From Plantago elongata (lineage: Eukaryota; Streptophyta; Magnoliopsida; Lamiales; Plantaginaceae), in the NCBI GenBank assembly GCA_036897095.1, contig JAYMSP010000554.1, positions 1 to 47,425 on the forward strand: DNA of 47,425 bases, given 5' to 3'. This document shows positions 1 to 9,193 of this stretch, one piece after another. Position 1 is the first letter of the stretch; every line of letters begins with the position of its first letter. The notes under the pieces were generated by a model. It searched no databases. It saw nothing but the letters and a program-made list of their open reading frames with translations, and was not told where the DNA came from. Position numbers and translations under genes: made by a program.

Positions 1-659
1 TAAGAATCATCAACTAAAAAAGCCTAAGCTTGGGGAAACAATGGTGTAGGCTAAGATTGAAGGAAAGGAGATGTAAAAGGGAGTGATGACAATTTCTATA
101 ATGGATTAGTGTTGATTTAGTAGTAGACTTTTATAAAGTTTAGCAGCTAAAGGGATTAAAGCAAAAGCACAATGGATATGTAGTGTGTGAGTGAATCATG
201 AGTAAAGATATGGGCTAATGAAACAAAGATTAGCACTTAAAACACGAGAAATTCATCAATATTTTCTCAGTGTTGTTGCTCTAGAGTAAACTAAGTACAG
301 TATCAAGAATGATACTAGTAGTTGGTACAAGGTAAGAGCTACCAAGTGTTGAAATAGAGAAATTTAGTACATGTAGAAAAAAGGAAACAGGTGTAGATGA
401 TCTGGTTTATCGATTTTGCCAAAAGGGTTCAAGATAAAATTAACAAATAACTTTTAGTAGTTTTTCTAAAGCCATTTTAGTGTTTTGCCCCTAAAGTATA
501 GTCGTTTTGTAATGTCATTTTTAAGCTATCTACATGTGTCACTTGCATGTTGAGAGAAAAAAGATTGTGTAATTTCACTTCCGAATTTATAAACTGTTTC
601 GGATAGAATTCTAATCGAGGTAATGTAAAAAGAGTTGAATTTTTAATATATAAAATTTC

Positions 660-689
660 AATTTCAGTTGAGTTGTCTCAACTGAAATT
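660..689. repeat. Perfect 13-bp inverted repeat (hairpin)
   Basis: The arms AATTTCAGTTGAG (660-672) and CTCAACTGAAATT (677-689) are exact reverse complements around a TTGT loop. Two weaker hairpins with related arms follow within 250 bp, each ending in a similar A/T motif (ATTCTAATyTAA-like). This suggests decayed fold-back MITE units rather than a terminator. Confidence 0.7.
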
Positions 690-2024
690 CTATCTCAGAC
701 AATATATGTTTGAATTGTACAATCTGACGCCTTATAGTTTACTTTGTATTAATTTAATCTTGAAATTTTCAAATGTGTGTGATATGTCCTTGTAAAATGC
801 ACTACACAAATTATATAAGAAATTAGTCGTAAACAAATTCAATTTTAGTTGAAATAATTAAACTAAAATTCTAATTTAAGTTAGCTTAATTACATATGAA
901 GCTAGTCGTTAATTAAAGTTGAGGCAACTGAATTAAAATTCTAATCTAAACTGTCCACAAAGTTTTAATAGCAAATTATGATCGTGCGAACGTTAAGGGG
1001 CTGTTTGCATTAGAGTATAAAGTTTATGAGGAAATTTCACATGAAGTCCAACTTGAAAGGGTAGTTTTGAGCAAATAGTTAAACTTAGGGCAAACATTTT
1101 TTGGTGATTTATTTGTATTTTTAACTCTAATGATTGCTGTTAAGGGTTGGATTATGTATTGTTTCCTGGTACAGAGATTAATGATATTACACAATTTCCA
1201 AAGCTTTTACCAAGTCTAATAATGTTTGTAAATTAAAAAAAAAAAGTCACAGATTTGTGTGTGTCTGCAAAATGCAAATACCAAGTAGTGGTCCTTCACT
1301 GCCACTTCAATGACTGAAAGGGACATGGAAATTAGGGATATGCCATGTGCCAATCTCTGAGTGAATCAGTCATAATCACATGCAATTTTACCTACTCAAT
1401 GTTCACATTAAGTTAATAAGAAATTCAAATTGGTAAAATTCTATTTAAATTGACTGTTTTAAAACAGGTCATTTTAATCGAATTTTGTAAATTTGAATTA
1501 TATAATAATCTGTCCCTAAATTTCAGATTATTTGTGTTAATTACTCATTCTCTCTTGTTAATGCAGTCAAAATTGTTAGTTAAATTCTTTTGTTTGACTT
1601 GTAACTCTTCTGGATATTCATTGCTTCTGTTAAGTGTTTAAGTGCAAATTTGATTAGCTATTGTTATGACTGATTTAGTGTTTCTTTAGCAACTGGTCAA
1701 AATTGGGTTAAAAACATATTAAAGACATCAATTTTAATTTAATTTTTATAATTTTAATCGCGTGTGAGACCATAGATGTGTCTAGGAAGAGCTTCAAATG
1801 TTCCCTTTTTTTGATGTTCGCCCTAGTATGGGTCAGGTTTGTTTAAAACTAATACAAACTTATGAATCATAAATAAAGCTAAGGAAAAAATTTTAATGTT
1901 AATTAGATAGGTACAGTTACACATATTTCAACGCACACGTTATACTTGTATGGAATTTTTTTTAAGTAAAAGTATTGAATAGTTTCAGGTTTAAATAAGA
2001 TGGAATACTTCAAGTTTGGTTCTT

Positions 2025-2165
2025 CACCGAAAAATTCATCCAGTTTAATTAAGTTTCATTCTATTTAGTTTTTAATTCAGCACTGCTTAATTATAAATTT
2101 ATAATATATATTACAGCTCAATTCATTTCATTTCAATTTAATAAATTTTAAATTTGATATAACAG
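2025..2165. repeat. Dispersed CAGTTTAATT-type A/T repeat, copy A
   Basis: The segment contains CAGTTTAATTAAGTTTC, a TTATAATATATATTAC-like core and TTTCAATTTAATAAATTT. The same order of motifs recurs near 16915-17105 and 22405-22640. The boundaries are approximate, no target duplication was identified, and copies are diverged. Confidence 0.4.
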
Positions 2166-2959
2166 AGTATTTTACTTTGATCAAATCATCTTAGTTATGT
2201 CATTTAATGATTTAACAATAAATTGGATCTATGAAATGAAGATCCAATCAATCAGATAAGTAATTAACCTCTCTACGGACAAAGATGCACACTTCCTGCA
2301 TACCTTAGCCGCGCGCAAAGCACAAAATGGTCCCAATTTAGCAACTCGTTCTTCTCCTTTTGCCTCCTCTAATTAGGTAGTATACTACTCAGCCTCTGAT
2401 CCACTACTTCACTTTCTTTTCAACTTTGTTTTTAAAAAAAGTTAATATTAGTTTATTATTTATTACAGATGAAAAAATTAAGAAACAATGAATAATTACA
2501 AGAGAAAGGGAAAATGAAAAAAATGATAAAGGATAGTGGTTCGTGAATTATTTTTTTCAAACATAAATTTAGAAAAGTGGTTATATTACGAGGACATAGT
2601 TACCTTTTCTAGCAACGCGGGGAAAGTAGTATTACATTACAATTGCCTCCATATTCCACTTCCATACATTTTTTTTCCTTTGCAAATATAAGCGCATTTA
2701 TTGATGAAACAAAATGCTATGGATAGGTGTGGTGTATCAGATTATCGTGGTAGAAAATTTGTCATTAGTTACATGATTCAAAAGTTAAGAAGGATAAAAG
2801 TCACACTTAAAAGAGACCTTAATTAGAACATTTGAGGTGCGGGGAATATCTAAATTATTGGTGCAATTCTAGAAAGACCTTCCCTCCTTTCTCGTCAAAA
2901 CGTCCGCTATCGAGCTTAACAAATGGCGTTCAACTGCAATCCTGAAATTTGGAAGGAAA

Positions 2960-3009
2960 AAAATTTGGACCATTTCTCGATTTGTGCGTGTCATCCTTGC
3001 GCAGGGGCC

Positions 3010-3041
<32 letters not shown>

Positions 3042-3061
3042 TCGGATGTCCCCGAAGGGAC
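2960..3061 (-). ncRNA. U6 spliceosomal snRNA (copy 1)
   Basis: Read on the minus strand from 3061, the sequence is the plant U6 snRNA, about 102 nt. It shows the 5' stem-loop GTCCCTTCGGGGAC, the ACAGAGA box that pairs with the 5' splice site, the AGCATGGCCCC segment that pairs with U4 and U2, and the 3' end GGTCCAAATTT running into a T tract. The T tract (A run at 2957-2963 on plus) is the RNA polymerase III terminator. Upstream lie a USE and a TATA box at RNA polymerase III spacing. No internal change from the U6 consensus I know is visible, so this copy should be functional. U6 is the catalytic RNA of the major spliceosome and acts in the nucleus with U4, U5 and U2. Confidence 0.95.
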
Positions 3062-3084
3062 AATGTGCTGATGCAAGATATTGG

Positions 3085-3092
3085 TATATTAA
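3085..3092 (-). promoter_or_regulatory. TATA box of U6 copy 1
   Basis: On the minus strand TTAATATA occupies about -24 to -31 relative to the U6 start at 3061. In plants a TATA box at this site, together with a USE about two helical turns upstream, specifies RNA polymerase III. Confidence 0.8.
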
Positions 3093-3116
3093 CATATCTG
3101 CATTTTTAAAGATAAA

Positions 3117-3127
3117 AAATGTGGGAT
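3117..3127 (-). promoter_or_regulatory. Upstream sequence element (USE) of U6 copy 1
   Basis: The minus-strand sequence ATCCCACATTT matches the plant snRNA USE consensus RTCCCACATCG at 9 of 11 positions. It sits at -56 to -66, leaving 24 nt to the TATA box, which is the spacing of polymerase III-type plant snRNA genes rather than the wider polymerase II type. Confidence 0.85.
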
Positions 3128-3611
3128 GTTTGGAGAAGCAGGAAGGAAGGCTTATCAATTTGGGCCTGATCACAGGATATACTATCTAGGGATACAAAGA
3201 CCCAATTCACTAGGCTGGCTGGGCTTTCTCTGTTGTAAGAGTACAATTCTTGTTTCAAGAGATATCCATGTACCATGATCGTGTTGCATTGGACGGAAAT
3301 TACCAACACAAAGTTTTATAAAAGATTTAGAGAGACAGAATGATGTTCTTAAGAGTTATACATCTTCGATAATAAAAATAAGTACATGAGAAATATAGCT
3401 CTGAAAGAACAAAAGCCCGATCCGAATCTATGCAACTATCGTATTACGGTTTCTTCTATATTACATCTTCATACTCTCATTTTTGTCAACCTAAGACGCA
3501 TTCACTAGTTAAACCAAATGGTGTAGATAGCAGTTTCTCATCGAAGAGAACTTGTTGATACATTTGACTTGGAGGGACCATCTAGATCATTGGTGCAGTC
3601 CAGAAAGAACG

Positions 3612-3707
3612 TATGGACGGTTTGGATTAGAATTGGAATCGAGTTATCTCGATTTCAATTAAGTTTTTTAACCCAATTTCAGTTATAATCCAAACAGTCC
3701 ATTCATT
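3612..3707. mobile_element. Small fold-back MITE-like insertion
   Basis: The ends TGGACGGTTTGGAT and ATCCAAACAGTCCA form a 14-bp terminal inverted repeat with one mismatch. The inside is also self-complementary (ATCGAG / CTCGAT around 3638-3650). The flanks AGAAAGAACG and CATTCCTTTC line up with an uninterrupted stretch downstream of U6 copy 1 (about 2870-2900), so this looks like an insertion into a duplicated U6 flank. Superfamily and target duplication are uncertain. Confidence 0.6.
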
Positions 3708-3871
3708 CCTTTCTTTGCCAAAAGATCCGCTATGTTGTTCCATTGTTGTTCCCCACACTACATGAATCCAACATGGTTGTGGCTGATAAGCGCACAAGAA
3801 AGAGTGCAGCTTAAGCATCAAAAGTCCAAGCTACAATGGCTCCACAAGAAGATTTTTCACTAAAAGTCCAA

Positions 3872-3953
3872 AACCCCCTCTCTATTTGAGTGTGTCATCC
3901 TTGCCCAAGGCCATGCTAATCTTTCTGTACCGTTCCAATTTTAACTGGACCTC
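3872..3953 (-). pseudogene. Degenerate U6 snRNA pseudogene
   Basis: The minus strand carries a mutated U6 core. Segments matching GAACGATACAGA, AGATTAGCATGGCC and AAGGATGACAC are recognisable, but with substitutions and small deletions. The 5' stem-loop and the 3' end are gone. No USE lies at the position used by the two intact copies. The DNA on the 3' side (about 3583-3742) resembles the 3' flank of U6 copy 1 (about 2860-2915). This points to local DNA duplication rather than retroposition. Confidence 0.8.
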
Positions 3954-4458
3954 TTACGGTTGTGCTCGGTTTAGCTCAAGTAAGGAACTCTCCTATAGTA
4001 TGATTTTTCCGACGCAATATAGCATCTGCATGGTGCATCTAACACTGCTTAAAAAAAAAAAAGAAGCTCTGAACTACCATGGGGCCTTGCTAATCTAATA
4101 TGTCTCAAATAGGCATGAACAAACATGGCATTAAGAACGACAGACAACATACAGCAAAAGGAACTTCAACAAAGAGAGGTGAAGATCTATTGAAAACTAA
4201 CTTCAACAAAACAAGGACGAACACAAATTCAAGATACTGGAACCGCATAACACTTGAATAATTCAAAGATCACACCACTAACCAGGTGAACCCAGTATAC
4301 AGAATTCGATCAAAAGCTGTATATAACAGAGTCACATGTAGACAAAATGTAGCATGGTTCAAACATATAGAACGTAAACAAAATTGTATGCAAACTTGGG
4401 ATATTAATAACCCAAAACCTGTGTACTTGGAACAAATCATAGCGAACATATACTTGGA

Positions 4459-6012
4459 TTACTCCTGCATGTCATCATCGTCATCGTCTTCCGCATCAGC
4501 AAGGGCCTCATCATTCAGATCAAGATCAGCGAGCAATTCATCCAATGGGACAGAAGGAATATCATCACCATCAGCCACGGAAGCTACTTCAGATGGCTGG
4601 TAATCCTTATTGCGGTAAAGATTGATATCAAACCTTATTTGAGGGTTCTCCTCCAAATCTCTCAAGAATAGCTCATATTCTGCATTCATCTTTTCCTCAT
4701 GATCTCTGGCTCTAGAAGACTCATCAACTTCCATGTTAAGAGACTTGAGCTTCCAAGCACGAGGCTTCCCTCTCTTCTTCAGGCGCTTCTCTTCATAGCT
4801 CTTTTTAATTAGTATCACATCAGGCACAACCAGGCCTTTGTATTTGTCCAATTCAATGTCATTGTTGTTGGCAGCATACAAGTCGTAGCCGAGAGCGTAA
4901 TCCCCAGGATTCAAAAGATGGCCCAAGTGTGTTCTCACGTTGAAAATAGTGTCGTTCCTTCCAAAATCTGATACACGAGCAACTTGAGCATCAGCTAAAA
5001 CATACTTAAGGCCCCCAAGATTGACTTCAGAGGAAACAACCTCCACATCTAGCACTATATATTCCACAAGCCGCCTGCTTGACAACAGGGACTTAAACGA
5101 GGAACCCCAGTACTGATCGGCATTCAAGAAACTTTGCCTCAAAGTGAATGGATCTAATAAGGTAATACTGTTGGTAACTTTGGTGCATATAACAAGTGGT
5201 CCAAAATTTCCCAACCTTACAGCAAGTTTAGGCGGAAGGCAAATCAAATCTTCACGGCATATAGGACTGATTTCAACCGAGAAAGTATGCTTGTAATGGT
5301 AATTATTGCTCTTCCTGTCATGTGACACAAGTTGTTTGTCACTACGATCCTTAATTGGAACAACATTACCCAAGAAGTCTTTAAACTTCTCACCATGACT
5401 GCGATTGTTGAAGAAGAAGTCTATCCCATGGTCCATCTGTGTGATCCTAATTGCATGCTTAGCAGCATCATGCTTGAGAATTAGCTGTTCTAGGTGGAAG
5501 AAAGTACGCCTGTGAGAAACATGCTGCCGCAATTGCACAGCAGCCACCCACTGATCAGGATTAGCTTGGACCCTCGAACAAGACTCACACATCTGATCCT
5601 GAACAACATATTCGACAGTGTAAGCCTGTTCAAGTATAGCTCCACTCTCAACCTCCTTCCGGACCCTCAGCTTAACTTTAATCCTCTTGGAGTGAGGCTC
5701 AGTCCAGATGAACTCTGCATTTATCAACCGGACCTTATTCAAGTTCTTCAACCTCTTGACGCAGAAGGTGAGCAACTCCTTGGATTCCAACTGTGCTTTA
5801 AGCCATGTTCTCGGCGGCTGAAGGTAACACTCACAATCAGGGCAATAGATGATAGTAACATTCCTCTGCAGCCCTTCAGTTATATCAACCTCAGAACGTA
5901 AGCACTTGGCACACATATTCGCTGCATTTGGCTGCATCGGCAAGCCACATTTGCAGCACCTGACAGTGCCAACAGTATGTGCCACATTGAACATACCCGA
6001 GTCTTCATCCAT
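4459..6012 (-). CDS. NMD3: NMD3, 60S ribosomal export adaptor
   Basis: A 517-residue protein encoded by one uninterrupted exon. NMD3 binds the nascent 60S subunit in the nucleus and bridges it to the exportin XPO1/CRM1 for passage to the cytoplasm. The N-terminal region has the family's paired zinc-binding CxxC-type motifs (Cys19/20/22, Cys34 and Cys37, then CPDCEC near residue 57). The central NMD3 domain follows. The acidic tail holds a leucine-rich export signal (LDELLADLDLNDEAL) and ends in a run of six Asp. Length fits the plant family. The ATG at 6012 lies just inside a splice acceptor (AG at 6016-6015), and an upstream donor (GT at 6504-6503) gives a 5' UTR intron 6015-6504. The first exon therefore begins somewhere above 6505 and is non-coding. 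The 3' UTR should lie in 4458-4100. Identification is by sequence recognition and is firm; the UTR intron is inferred from splice sites. Confidence 0.96.
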   Translation of the reverse strand: MDEDSGMFNVAHTVGTVRCCKCGLPMQPNAANMCAKCLRSEVDITEGLQRNVTIIYCPDCECYLQPPRTWLKAQLESKELLTFCVKRLKNLNKVRLINAEFIWTEPHSKRIKVKLRVRKEVESGAILEQAYTVEYVVQDQMCESCSRVQANPDQWVAAVQLRQHVSHRRTFFHLEQLILKHDAAKHAIRITQMDHGIDFFFNNRSHGEKFKDFLGNVVPIKDRSDKQLVSHDRKSNNYHYKHTFSVEISPICREDLICLPPKLAVRLGNFGPLVICTKVTNSITLLDPFTLRQSFLNADQYWGSSFKSLLSSRRLVEYIVLDVEVVSSEVNLGGLKYVLADAQVARVSDFGRNDTIFNVRTHLGHLLNPGDYALGYDLYAANNNDIELDKYKGLVVPDVILIKKSYEEKRLKKRGKPRAWKLKSLNMEVDESSRARDHEEKMNAEYELFLRDLEENPQIRFDINLYRNKDYQPSEVASVADGDDIPSVPLDELLADLDLNDEALADAEDDDDDDMQE

Positions 6013-6014
6013 GC

Positions 6015-6504
6015 CTGCTAGACAAAATACGTATATCTAAAAACGTATACCAAAAGCCCAAAGCTAATCATTTGCTACAAGATGGACAAGAAATCAGCTA
6101 GTAAAACACACTACTGAACCCTCAATATATAGAAAAATCAAACCAGACACTTGTTTCAAACAAACATAATCACAGAAACTCGATGAAAACCCAGAAAGCA
6201 ATTAGTCAATCTCAATCACCATACTCAACAAAAAAAGCAAGGACTTGCTCAGGCTTCAATTTTGACGATTTCAACTCTTCCATCAAACCTAAAGACTAAC
6301 TTTTTACAACAACCCTTTTAGCCAATAAACCTAAACACTACTTTTTTAGCAGAATCCGAGCAAAAGAGCTAAAACCCAAATCACAGACAAACAATTAATC
6401 CAGTAACATAACATATAAATTACTCCATAAAGAAACGAAATCATAAAGACAGATGCAAAGAAGAAAGTGAAAAAACAATCGAAAGAAAGGAGTTAGCTGA
6501 TTAC
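6015..6504 (-). other. 5' UTR intron of NMD3
   Basis: On the minus strand, CATCAG/GTAATC at 6510-6499 is a good donor and TAGCAG/GCATGG at 6020-6010 a good acceptor two bases before the start codon. A leader intron next to an intronless reading frame is common in plant housekeeping genes and often raises expression. The exact transcription start is not visible. Confidence 0.7.
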
Positions 6505-6941
6505 CTGATGGAGAATGAGTTTGCAGAGCTGCTGCTGAAACAAAGAGAGAATGACGGTTTGTGACAAAGAAGAGGAAAGCTGGGATTTTTATTTGTTCGA
6601 GCTGGAAACTTTTCTAGGGTTGCTTTGTTGCCTTCACCTGAGGAGGCGGTGAGAGTAGAAGAGGAATTTGTTTTCTTTTTCTCCACTGATCCCTCCATTC
6701 CGAAATAATTTATATTTCAGTTACATTTTATTATAATTTTTTATTAAGATACAGTTCATAGGACTAGTAAAATTGACAGTAAAGAAATTTATTTTAGAGT
6801 ACAATTCATCTAGAAGCGTTTTTTTTAAATAATTATAAATATGATTCGATGCGAAATTCCTTTAAAAAGATATCTTTAAGTTATATTGTATCATTTTCAT
6901 TTAATTACCATTAATTGTTGAGTTCTCATTTAGCTATTGTT

Positions 6942-7715
6942 CAGGGCCGGCTCAAGTTTTTTGGGGCCCTGTGTAATTTTTTTAATATTATAATTTCATA
7001 CTATAGATTAAATAAATATATTGTAAATACAAAAAGTTACATCTTCAAAAAATAAATTAAAAATAAATATAGTAGAAATTAAAACATAAAATAGATGTGG
7101 TTGGTATATATGGATGGTGTCTAATGTCGTTTTAATATTTGTATTATTACACCTCGCAATTTAATCATTTTTATACTATGACTACTTTAACTAACTTAAT
7201 AATGAATTTATATTTTTGCATAAATAGAAGAAAATATTTAATTGCAAAAAAGGAAAATATTTAAGTAAATAACTAATCTTTTACTTTACTACATATAAAT
7301 AACTTAAGTGAATTTATAATGTTTGACACCAAATGTAATGATTTTCATATGATTTTTTTTCAAATTAATAAAGAAACAATCATCATTTAACGTTTTTAGA
7401 TTATCATATATATAGGAACTAATTAGATTTTATAGAAACATAACTTATCAAAAAGTACATATATTTTACGACTATAACAAACAAACTGTTAGAGAATAAA
7501 TGGATCTAGAGAGATCTAGAGAGTCTCGAAACTGTTACCTTTACTAGAAAGAGTAAATATCAAAAAAACTTATGACCACTAGATCATACTACTTTAATAG
7601 CCAATGACGTCTAGCACATATGAATATATTCTACAGTATAGGAAAAATATTGGGCCCCTAAATTTGGTGGGCCCTGTGCGAGCGGGCTCCCCGCACAGGG
7701 CCTTAGTCGGGCATG
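6942..7715. mobile_element. hAT-type non-autonomous transposon
   Basis: A 774-bp segment flanked by a perfect 8-bp direct repeat, CTATTGTT, at 6934-6941 and 7716-7723. Eight base pairs is the hAT target duplication length. The element begins CAGGGCCGGCTCAAG and ends TAGTCGGGCATG; the ends are imperfect inverted repeats (9 of the first 13 positions). Sub-terminal GGGCCCTGTG motifs occur near both ends. The interior has no transposase reading frame and is very A/T-rich, so it depends on a source elsewhere for mobility. Confidence 0.85.
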
Positions 7716-7930
7716 CTATTGTTTATTTACCTTCTTTTTCAATTTGGTTCCTTGATTCAATTGAACCGCTAGGTTTAATTGAATTAGTATCAACTATAAA
7801 ATAAATTCCAGGTATTTTACAAAAATTAATTTTATGCTCATTCAATGTGAGTTTGGTCTTTTTAAATAAACATATCATTAACTAGTTAAAGTGATATTAC
7901 AGGCATATATTTCACCACGGAATTTATACA

Positions 7931-8193
7931 TGTGGTGATTGATCGGACATTTTCGATTTAACAAAATACATGAACCAATTTGTAAAAAGGAAATGAATAT
8001 ATGAATAAAAGTACATGTATATATAATGTAATATTTATTTACTTGTAAAAAGGAAAAAAAAATTCCATAGAAAATAATTGAGGAAACCACACATGATTAC
8101 CAGATTCATGTATAATCCTGTAAGATTGGCTTAATCGAGCTTCTTCTTGTCCAAAAGATCGCAAACTGATCATGTAGATTTATAATTGCTTCT
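7931..8193. repeat. 263-bp tandem direct repeat, unit 1
   Basis: This unit starts TGTGGTGATTGATC and is followed directly by a near-identical copy at 8194-8455. Both contain ACATGAACC, a T/A-rich middle, GAGGAAACCACACATGATTA and end in TTTATAATTGCTTCT. The two copies differ by scattered substitutions only, so the duplication is fairly recent. Confidence 0.9.
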
Positions 8194-8455
8194 TGTGGTG
8201 ATTGATCCAACATTTCCGATTTAACAAAATACATGAACCGATTTGTAAAAGTGAAATGAATATATGAAGAAAAGTACAAGTATATGTGATGTAATATTTA
8301 TTTACTTGCAAAAAGGAAAAAAAATTTCCATAGAAAATAATTGAGGAAACCACACATGATTATCAGATTCATGTATAATCCTATAAAATTGGCTTAACTA
8401 GTTTCTTCTTATCCAAAAGATTGCAAACTGATCATCTAGATTTATAATTGCTTCT
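8194..8455. repeat. 263-bp tandem direct repeat, unit 2
   Basis: Second copy of the unit beginning at 7931. It is followed by a third, partial copy of its last 40 or so bases (about 8460-8510: a TTTAGATTAATAATTG stretch and a second TCTTATAGAGATT), which runs up to the 3' end of U6 copy 2. The TCCAAAAGATyGC motif inside each unit also occurs in the flank of the U6 pseudogene near 3718-3731. Confidence 0.9.
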
Positions 8456-8519
8456 TATAGAGATTTCGAATTGCAATCATTTAGATTAATAATTGTTTCT
8501 TATAGAGATTCGAATAGAA

Positions 8520-8569
8520 AAAATTTGGACCATTTCTCGATTTGTGCGTGTCATCCTTGCGCAGGGGCC

Positions 8570-8601
<32 letters not shown>

Positions 8602-8621
8602 TCAGATGTCCCCGAAGGGAC
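8520..8621 (-). ncRNA. U6 spliceosomal snRNA (copy 2)
   Basis: This is a second full-length U6 on the minus strand, starting at 8621. It matches copy 1 over the whole RNA except for one base: RNA position 18 is U here and C in copy 1. That base follows the 5' stem-loop and lies outside the ACAGAGA box and the U4/U2 pairing segments, so the RNA may still work. It ends in a T6 tract (A run 8518-8523 on plus) that serves as polymerase III terminator. USE and TATA sit at exactly the same distances as in copy 1. Confidence 0.94.
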
Positions 8622-8643
8622 AAACAACTATAACAAGGCTCTT

Positions 8644-8652
8644 AAATATATA
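8644..8652 (-). promoter_or_regulatory. TATA box of U6 copy 2
   Basis: TATATATTT on the minus strand at about -24 to -32 from the U6 start, at the same offset as in copy 1. Confidence 0.8.
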
Positions 8653-8676
8653 CTCTTATATTGTTCTATACTGTAG

Positions 8677-8687
8677 TGATGTGGGAT
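8677..8687 (-). promoter_or_regulatory. Upstream sequence element (USE) of U6 copy 2
   Basis: ATCCCACATCA on the minus strand matches the plant USE consensus RTCCCACATCG at 10 of 11 positions. It is at -56 to -66, with 24 nt to the TATA box, which is polymerase III spacing. Confidence 0.88.
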
Positions 8688-9193
8688 GTGGAAATAGGAA
8701 TGAAGAAAGGCTTTTACTTATGGGCCTGATTCCATCAAAATATGATGGCCCAAAACATTGAGCTGGCTACCGTTTTCCTATAGGCATGTAGTGGAAGGGT
8801 AAATGACACAAGATGCTATGTTGTGTTTCCACTTTCCAGGGTCAAAGTAAAAAGAAAAAAATATAGCTAGATAAAAAGAAGGATCTGTAATCTACTGACG
8901 TTGTTACTAACCATATTCGCAAACAGACCAGATCAGTAGTTACGCCCGTATCATTAGATATAAAATCATATTCGCATATAACATGATAACACCTCTTAGC
9001 ATGATTCCGGAGATAGCAAATAACAAATCATACGAAACAATAGTCAGACATGAAAAGATATGGACATATATAACGCTGTTAGCTCATGCACAACTCTTTT
9101 ACATTCCCAAAAAAACTCAGAAGACGAATATGTAATTAATAGATGTTCTTATACAAATGTATGATGATTATACGTATCGGCATTTGAAGTGAA

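Larger units (their letters stand above)
1..2860. other. Intergenic, non-coding; hairpin-rich
   Basis: No open reading frame here looks like a protein; the 63-codon frame at 1450-1641 is low-complexity and unsupported. The stretch is A/T-rich and holds several fold-back structures. The clearest is a perfect 13-bp inverted repeat with a 4-nt loop at 660-689. Related imperfect hairpins lie near 839-875 and 905-940. A repeat of the family also seen at 16915-17105 and 22405-22640 lies at about 2025-2165. Nothing else could be assigned. Confidence 0.6.

Noticed and set aside
1450..1641. 63-codon plus-strand frame
   Set aside because: Low-complexity hydrophobic translation in A/T-rich DNA, no domain, no promoter or splice support.
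2923..3189. Plus-strand frame across U6 copy 1
   Set aside because: It is the antisense of the U6 RNA gene; the same translation recurs at the second U6.
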